From contig NZ_FOOF01000017.1 of assembly GCF_900113115.1 (NCBI RefSeq), forward strand, positions 62,001 through 126,000: 64,000 bases of DNA, given 5' to 3'. Source of the stretch: Duganella sp. CF458 (lineage in GTDB: Bacteria; Pseudomonadota; Gammaproteobacteria; Burkholderiales; Burkholderiaceae_D). Both the position numbers and the translations under genes were made by a program. Within the stretch, counting starts at the first letter, position 1; every line of letters begins with the position of its first letter. Of the stretch, positions 59,436-64,000 are shown in pieces. Below the pieces are notes generated by a model. That model searched no databases and had not been told where the DNA came from. It saw nothing but the letters and a program-made list of their open reading frames with translations.

Positions 59436-59515
59436 AACCGGTACGGCGGAGTCCGACCCGCGGCTGCCGCGGGCAAGTGTCAGACCCTGTGGGTCTGACA
59501 CTGGTTCACCGGTTT
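59435..59515. repeat. Triple nested inverted-repeat element between sbcB and pyrF
   Basis: Outer arms AAACCGGT (59435-59442) and ACCGGTTT (59508-59515) enclose two perfect hairpins: CCCGCGG-CTG-CCGCGGG (59457-59473) and AGTGTCAGACCC-TGT-GGGTCTGACACT (59476-59502). It fills the gap between convergent genes from stop to stop. Confidence 0.85.
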
Positions 59516-60336
59516 TATGCCCGGTAAGTATTGATGGCGTCGCGCGTCTCCTGCGCCACGCGGCGTGCCGCGGCGGCGAAATCTTCCCCACCTTGCGGCG
59601 TCGCGTACAGGATCGCGCGCGATGAATTGATCATCATGCCAGTGCCGTTGTAGGTACGGCCAGCCTTGACGGTCGCTTCAATGTCCCCGCCCTGCGCACC
59701 AATCCCCGGCACCAGCAGCGGCATATCGCCCACGATCCCGCGCACCTGTGCCAGTTCCTCAGGGAAGGTCGCGCCAACCACCAGCGCGCACTGGCCGTTG
59801 GCATTCCACTTCTCCGCCACCAGCTTGGCGACGTGCTGGTACAGCGGCTTGCCATCCACTTTCAGGAACTGCAGGTCCGAGCCGCCCGCATTCGACGTGC
59901 GGCACAGGATGATCACGCCACGGTCGCTCCATTCCATGTAAGGCTCGACGGAGTCGAAGCCCATATACGGATTCACGGTCACCGCGTCGGCGCCGTAGCG
60001 GTCGTAGGCTTCGCGCGCGTACTGCTTGGCGGTGGCGCCGATGTCGCCGCGCTTGGCGTCCAGGATCATCGGGATGTGCGGGTATTTTTCCTTGGCGTAG
60101 GCGCAGATTTTTTCAAGCTGGTCTTCCGCACCCAGTGCCGCGAAGTAGGCGATCTGCGGCTTGAACGAGCATGCCAGGTCGGCGGTGGCGTCGATAATCG
60201 CGGTACAGAACTGGACAATCCCTTGCGGGTGGTTCTGGAACTGCGCAGGCAGGCGCGCCATGTCCGGGTCCAGGCCAACGCACAGCAGGGAATCGTTGGC
60301 TGCCCAGGCAGCGGATAATTTTTCGATAAATGTCAC
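59515..60336 (-). CDS. pyrF: Orotidine 5'-phosphate decarboxylase
   Basis: A 273-residue group II OMP decarboxylase that makes UMP. Catalytic Lys and Asp are in MILDAKRGDIGATAKQYA, and the phosphate-binding end has MMINSSRAILYA. GTG 60336 (behind AGAGG) gives the family N-terminus MTFIEKLSAAW. A TATAAT on the minus strand lies 37 nt upstream. Confidence 0.96.
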   Translation of the reverse strand: MTFIEKLSAAWAANDSLLCVGLDPDMARLPAQFQNHPQGIVQFCTAIIDATADLACSFKPQIAYFAALGAEDQLEKICAYAKEKYPHIPMILDAKRGDIGATAKQYAREAYDRYGADAVTVNPYMGFDSVEPYMEWSDRGVIILCRTSNAGGSDLQFLKVDGKPLYQHVAKLVAEKWNANGQCALVVGATFPEELAQVRGIVGDMPLLVPGIGAQGGDIEATVKAGRTYNGTGMMINSSRAILYATPQGGEDFAAAARRVAQETRDAINTYRA

Positions 60337-60372
60337 AGCGGGCCTCTTTATTCTTTGCGTTGCAAACCCTAC

Positions 60373-60378
60373 ATTATA
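60373..60378 (-). promoter_or_regulatory. Candidate -10 of pyrF
   Basis: The minus strand reads TATAAT 37 nt before the pyrF start. No close -35 match is seen at 17 nt (GGCAGT). It shares the gap with the divergent LemA-type operon. Confidence 0.45.
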
Positions 60379-60460
60379 ACGGGGCGCGTGTGTGCACTGC
60401 CGCACATGGACGCCGGCCGATTGCGTGTATATTTCGATAATACGTTCCAAGGAGCGAATA

Positions 60461-61051
60461 ATGCGAAACTTTCTGGCAGTGGGTGTGCTGGCAACGGTTC
60501 TCTTGTCAGGCTGCGGTTACAACGATTTCCAGGCCAAGGACGAAGCGGTCAAGGCCCAGTGGGGCGAGGTGGTCAACCAGTACCAGCGACGGGCCGACCT
60601 GATCCCGAACCTGGTCAATACGGTCAAGGGCTATGCCTCGCATGAGCGCGAAACCCTGGAAGCGGTGACCAAGGCTCGTGCCTCGGCCACCAGCATGCAG
60701 GTGACGCCGGAAGTGCTGAATAATCCGGGCGCGCTGCAAAAATTCCAGCAGGCGCAGGGTGAGTTGAGCAGTGCCTTGTCGCGGCTGATGGTGGTGGCCG
60801 AAAAATATCCCGACCTGAAGGCCGATGCCAGTTTCCGCGACCTGCAATCGCAGCTCGAAGGCACCGAGAATCGCATCAGCGTGGCGCGCCAGCGCTACAT
60901 CGCCTCGGTCCAGGACTTCAATATCCTGGCGCGGCGCTTTCCGACCAACCTGACGGCGAAGATGTTCGGCTATGACGTGAAGCCCAGCTTCACTGTCGAC
61001 AACGAGAAATCCATTTCAACCGCTCCAACGGTGGACTTCAACAAGAAGTGA
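60461..61051 (+). CDS. LemA-family lipoprotein
   Basis: A 196-residue LemA protein with a lipoprotein signal (LATVLLSGCGYN, lipobox LSGC) and the family core (AQWGEVVNQYQRRADLIPNL; EVLNNPGALQKFQQAQGELS; ISVARQRYIASVQDFNI). AAGGAGC seven bases upstream fixes ATG 60461. LemA often occurs with TPM-domain membrane proteins, as here; the function is poorly defined. Confidence 0.93.
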   Translation: MRNFLAVGVLATVLLSGCGYNDFQAKDEAVKAQWGEVVNQYQRRADLIPNLVNTVKGYASHERETLEAVTKARASATSMQVTPEVLNNPGALQKFQQAQGELSSALSRLMVVAEKYPDLKADASFRDLQSQLEGTENRISVARQRYIASVQDFNILARRFPTNLTAKMFGYDVKPSFTVDNEKSISTAPTVDFNKK

Positions 61052-61060
61052 GGAGTCGCA

Positions 61061-62185
61061 ATGGCGACCACACCACGGCAAACGCGCGGTGGCGGCAAGG
61101 CTTCCAGCCGCGATGAGGATCGATTGAGCGATCCGCTGCGCGATCGCGACCTGGCGCGGCGCACTGGCGGGCTGTCGGAAAATGCGCGGCGCTGGAAGAT
61201 CCTGCCTGGCTCCCCGTGGCTAAGGGTGGTGCTTGGCTTGGCGATCCTCGCCATGCTGGCACTGGTGGTCGCCAGCGCCCGCGCGGCCGACGGCTTCGTG
61301 GCCGTGCCGGCGCATGCGGCCCGCGTGACCGACCAGGCGGCAATGCTGACTGCGCAGCAGCGCTCAGCCCTTGATGGCGTGCTTGCCGACTACGAGCGCA
61401 AGTCAGGTAGCCAGATTGCCATCCTGCTGGTGCCGTCCACGGCGCCGGAAGCGATCGAGCAGTACAGCATCCGCGTGGCAGATGCGTGGAAACTCGGGCG
61501 TAAGGGCGTCGATGATGGTGTGCTGCTGGTGGTGGCCAAGAATAACCCGTCCTCGCTGCGCAGGTTGCGCATCGAGGCTGGCCGCGGCGTCCAGGGCACG
61601 CTCACGGATGCCCAGTCGAAACGCGTTTTGCAGGATGTGATTGCGCCGCATTTTCGGCAAGGGGACTTTTATGGCGGGCTGGCGGCGGGCGTCAGTGCGA
61701 TCGCCACCTTGCTCGATAAGGAGCACTTTCCTGCCACGGCGGGCACACCGGCGAGCGGGGCGGCGGGCGCGCCGGCGGCGGGCAGCGCTGGCGTGGCCGG
61801 CATGGCGGAAGCGGCGGGCGCTGGCGCCATCCCTGGCAATGAAGGCTCCGGCACGGCACGCGGCGCAGCGGCCTCCGACACGGCGAATGGCCCCGGCAAC
61901 GGCGGCGGCTGGTCCGCGGGCTGGCTCGTGCCCTTGCTGCTGTTCGGTGTCTTCGTCATCCTGCCGATGATGCGCGGTGGTTCGCGTCGTGGTTTGCGGC
62001 GTGGCGGCTGGGGATCGGATGCGACGGGCGTGCTGCTTGGCGCCGCATTGGGCAACGCCTTGAGTGCCGCAGCCAGTCGCGGCAGCGGCGGAGGAAGCTG
62101 GAGCGGCGGCGACTTTGGCGGCGGCGGAGGCTTCAGCGGTGGCGGCGGCAGCTTCGATGGCGGCGGCGCCTCGGGAGACTGGTAA
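61061..62185 (+). CDS. TPM-domain (YgcG-type) membrane protein with glycine-rich tail
   Basis: A 374-residue protein. An N-terminal basic tail of about 50 residues precedes helix 1 (LRVVLGLAILAMLALVVASA). A periplasmic TPM domain follows (VTDQAAMLTAQQRSALDGVL; SIRVADAWKLGRKGVDDGVL), then a long Ala/Gly linker, helix 2 (LVPLLLFGVFVILPMM) and a Gly/Ser-rich end (FSGGGGSFDGGGASGDW). It lies 9 nt after the LemA gene; its stop overlaps the next start as TAATG. Confidence 0.9.
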   Translation: MATTPRQTRGGGKASSRDEDRLSDPLRDRDLARRTGGLSENARRWKILPGSPWLRVVLGLAILAMLALVVASARAADGFVAVPAHAARVTDQAAMLTAQQRSALDGVLADYERKSGSQIAILLVPSTAPEAIEQYSIRVADAWKLGRKGVDDGVLLVVAKNNPSSLRRLRIEAGRGVQGTLTDAQSKRVLQDVIAPHFRQGDFYGGLAAGVSAIATLLDKEHFPATAGTPASGAAGAPAAGSAGVAGMAEAAGAGAIPGNEGSGTARGAAASDTANGPGNGGGWSAGWLVPLLLFGVFVILPMMRGGSRRGLRRGGWGSDATGVLLGAALGNALSAAASRGSGGGSWSGGDFGGGGGFSGGGGSFDGGGASGDW

Positions 62186-62709
62186 TGACAACCCAAGCGA
62201 CATCCTTCATCGGGCGCTGCCGACGCGCCTGGCGCCATATGGCTAGCGGCACCGGCGCCGGCAAACGCGCCTTCCCACCAGCCACGCTGCAGGCGATCGA
62301 ACAAGCCATCACACTGGGCGAACAACGCCATCGCGCCGAAGTGCGCCTGATCGTGGAACCGGGCCTGGACGCCCGCTCGGCCTTCAACAACGTCAGCAAC
62401 CGCCAGCGCGCCCGCGCCCTGTTCGCGCAATACGGCGTCTGGGATACCGAAGAAAACTGCGGCGTCCTGATCTACATCAACCTGGCCGCACGCGAAGTCG
62501 ACATCGTGGCCGACCGCCATGTCGGCAGGCTGGTCGCCGACACGGAATGGCAAACCATCTGCCGCACCATGACCACCGGTTTCGCCCAGGGCGACTACCA
62601 CGCCCCCACCCTATCCGCGCTGGAACAGCTCAACACCCTGTTGGCGCGCCATTACCCGGCCGACGGCACCCGCCCGAACCAACTGCCCAACGACGCGGTC
62701 ATCCTCTAA
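62185..62709 (+). CDS. Second TPM-domain protein
   Basis: A 174-residue soluble TPM-type protein (AIEQAITLGEQRHRAEVRLI; YGVWDTEENCGVLIYINLAA; REVDIVADRHVG). This is the cytoplasmic partner usually paired with the larger YgcG-like protein. Translation is coupled to it by a 1-nt overlap. No catalytic activity is assigned. Confidence 0.88.
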   Translation: MTTQATSFIGRCRRAWRHMASGTGAGKRAFPPATLQAIEQAITLGEQRHRAEVRLIVEPGLDARSAFNNVSNRQRARALFAQYGVWDTEENCGVLIYINLAAREVDIVADRHVGRLVADTEWQTICRTMTTGFAQGDYHAPTLSALEQLNTLLARHYPADGTRPNQLPNDAVIL

Positions 62710-62741
62710 AATAAGCTTCCTAACCGACAAGCGGAAGCGAT

Positions 62742-63506
62742 ATGAAATTAACGAATAGAGTAGCCATCGTCACCGGCGCAACCCAGGGTATCGGCCTGGC
62801 CTGCGCCCAGCGCCTCATTACCGAAGGGGCCAAGGTCATGTTGGTGGACATCAAGCCGGAAGGCGCCCAGGCTGCCGAAGCCTTGGGCGACCAGGCCCGC
62901 TTCGTTGCCGCGGACGTCAGCCAGAAAGCCGACGTGGACGCGCTGGTCGCCGCGACCCTGGCCGCTTTCGGCCGCATCGACATCCTGGTCAACAACGCTG
63001 GCGTAACCCACAAATGCAGCTTCCTCGACCTGGCGGAAGCCGATTTTGACCGCGTGCTTGGCATTAACCTGAAATCCATGTTCCTGTGCGGCCAGGCCGT
63101 GGCGCGCGAAATGGTCAAGCAGCAGAGCGGCTGCATTATCAATATGTCAAGCGTCAACTCGGAACTGGCAATCCCGGACCAGGTGCCGTACGTGGTGTCG
63201 AAAGGCGGCGTCAATCAACTGACCAAGGTCATGTCATTGAACCTGGCGCCGTATGGCATCCGCGTCAACGGTATTGGCCCCGGCACCATCCTGACCGAAC
63301 TGGCGAAACAGGCGGTGCTGGCCAGCCCGGAAGCCAAACGCACCATTTTGTCGCGCACTCCTTTGGGGCGTTGCGGCGAGCCGGAAGAGGTCGCATCCAT
63401 ATGCGCTTTCCTCGCCAGCGACGACGCCAGCTATATGACCGGGCAGACGCTGTTCGTTGATGGCGGCCGCATGGCGCTGAACTACGTTGTACCAGTTAAA
63501 GAATAG
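62742..63506 (+). CDS. SDR-family oxidoreductase
   Basis: A 254-residue classical short-chain dehydrogenase. Cofactor motif TGATQGIG, NNAG in LVNNAGVTHK, active site Ser in INMSSVNSE and YVVSKGG (Tyr/Lys), and a C-terminal MTGQTLFVDGGRM. Asp in LVDIKPEG favours NAD over NADP. Substrate unknown; it may be a glucose/ribitol- or 3-oxoacyl-type reductase. Confidence 0.9.
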   Translation: MKLTNRVAIVTGATQGIGLACAQRLITEGAKVMLVDIKPEGAQAAEALGDQARFVAADVSQKADVDALVAATLAAFGRIDILVNNAGVTHKCSFLDLAEADFDRVLGINLKSMFLCGQAVAREMVKQQSGCIINMSSVNSELAIPDQVPYVVSKGGVNQLTKVMSLNLAPYGIRVNGIGPGTILTELAKQAVLASPEAKRTILSRTPLGRCGEPEEVASICAFLASDDASYMTGQTLFVDGGRMALNYVVPVKE

Positions 63507-63614
63507 TTATACGAAATCTGAATAACGATTATCGAAAACAAAAATTGGACTAATATGCGGCGGCGCACCATAATTGCACATGTCTCCACTATTCTCCTCC
63601 AAGAAAATAGTTTA

Positions 63615-63643
63615 AGCCCGCTTTAACCAGCGGGCTTTTTTTT
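63615..63643 (+). terminator. Rho-independent terminator downstream of the SDR gene
   Basis: A perfect 8-bp stem AGCCCGCT/AGCGGGCT (63615-63622 with 63629-63636), a TTAACC loop and a run of eight T. It lies 108 nt after the SDR stop. A TTGGAC-18-CATAAT promoter-like pair lies between them (63545-63574). Confidence 0.9.
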
Positions 63644-63703
63644 GTCCAACGTTCGGGTGAAATTGGTTTGCCGGCATGGCAGCCGGCAGAAACCGGGGTG
63701 GGA

Positions 63704-63967
63704 CTACTCGATGAAGTAGCTGGTCTGGCTGGCGATCAGGGTGGCGCCGCAGGCGGTCTTGTCGCCGTCCCTGGCAGTCGGCTTGCCGTCGGTGATATAA
63801 GTTTCGCTACCGCTATCGATCACGGTTTCACTTGGGTGCAAGGGGCAGCTACAAGTATCGCCCAGGCGAGCGACACCCTTGCCATCAACGATGAACTCTG
63901 AACTTCCGGTCTTGACCACCCCGCCATGCGAGGTCTGGTCTCCAATGCGAATTACGGGACGACCCAT
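63704..63967 (-). CDS. PAAR-domain type VI spike-tip protein
   Basis: An 87-residue PAAR protein, the cone that caps the VgrG trimer and can carry effectors. It has the pattern GRPVIRIGDQTSHGGVV, VDGKGVARLGDTCSCPLH, TDGKPTARDGDKTACGATLI, with His/Cys residues for the metal at the tip. No extension or toxin domain is attached. Its promoter and any linked genes lie beyond the right edge of the window. It is 62 kb from the vgrG at the left edge. Confidence 0.92.
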   Translation of the reverse strand: MGRPVIRIGDQTSHGGVVKTGSSEFIVDGKGVARLGDTCSCPLHPSETVIDSGSETYITDGKPTARDGDKTACGATLIASQTSYFIE

Positions 63968-64000
63968 TGCTTTACTCCAGTTCGGGAATCATTTTTTCGC

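Noticed and set aside
1..64000. Prophage, integrative element or IS insertion
   Set aside because: No integrase, transposase, phage structural gene, direct-repeat attachment site or tRNA gene was seen; the type VI genes and palindromes do not amount to one.

Overview
The window looks like a chromosomal segment from a high-GC betaproteobacterium, most likely Oxalobacteraceae of the Massilia/Duganella/Janthinobacterium type. The evidence is the betaproteobacterial housekeeping content (rpsP-rimM-trmD-rplS, alaS, glnS, pyrF, a DUF3579 gene), a TonB-dependent receptor paired with a GntR regulator for amino-sugar uptake, type VI secretion parts, and long palindromic intergenic repeats. No tRNA, rRNA, CRISPR array, IS element or prophage was seen.

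Layout. 1-5264: the 3' part of a vgrG, then a less GC-rich type VI cargo module (candidate effector, candidate immunity protein, three small secreted or lipoprotein genes). 5254-10997: an N-acetylglucosamine/chitin-type locus (nagX-like transporter, GH18 enzyme, TonB-dependent receptor, divergent GntR regulator). 10994-20660: a minus-strand run made of DUF3579, M16 peptidase, M48 peptidase and a 1817-residue protein that joins a pseudokinase-like segment, DUF4011, an SF1 helicase, a Vsr/MTES_1575-type nuclease fold and a WGR domain. The last two genes overlap by 4 nt and are the best candidate for an undescribed (probably defensive) system. 20743-24525: CobD/CbiB-like, Nudix and the S16/RimM/TrmD/L19 operon. 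24712-30213: mixed metabolic and repair genes, including ada. 30210-34193: acyl-CoA dehydrogenase, etfA, etfB and a TusA-family gene. 34350-41808: alaS, a glycerophosphodiesterase, a CoA transferase, and an MFS/LysR pair.

41854-44321: a translationally coupled operon of a J-domain protein and three unrecognised proteins. 44472-49996: glnS, an orphan CHASE-type histidine kinase, and a protein with an unusual N-terminal domain followed by 19 copies of AYSGRV. The kinase gene has one perfect FNR/Anr-type box upstream and the repeat gene has two, which suggests shared oxygen control. 50209-63506: mostly housekeeping (epimerase, ferredoxin reductase, MFS, DUF1345, RaiA/HPF-like, BtuF-like, diguanylate cyclase, sbcB, pyrF, LemA/TPM cluster, SDR). 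63704-63967: a PAAR spike-tip gene, possibly the edge of a second type VI cluster.

Five long intergenic inverted repeats (25129-25236, 39114-39224, 44401-44457, 57302-57376, 59435-59515) sit at gene ends or in leaders. Two belong to one sequence family, and one is a perfect 36-bp stem with a 3-nt loop. Domain names come from recognised motifs read by eye. No database search was run.
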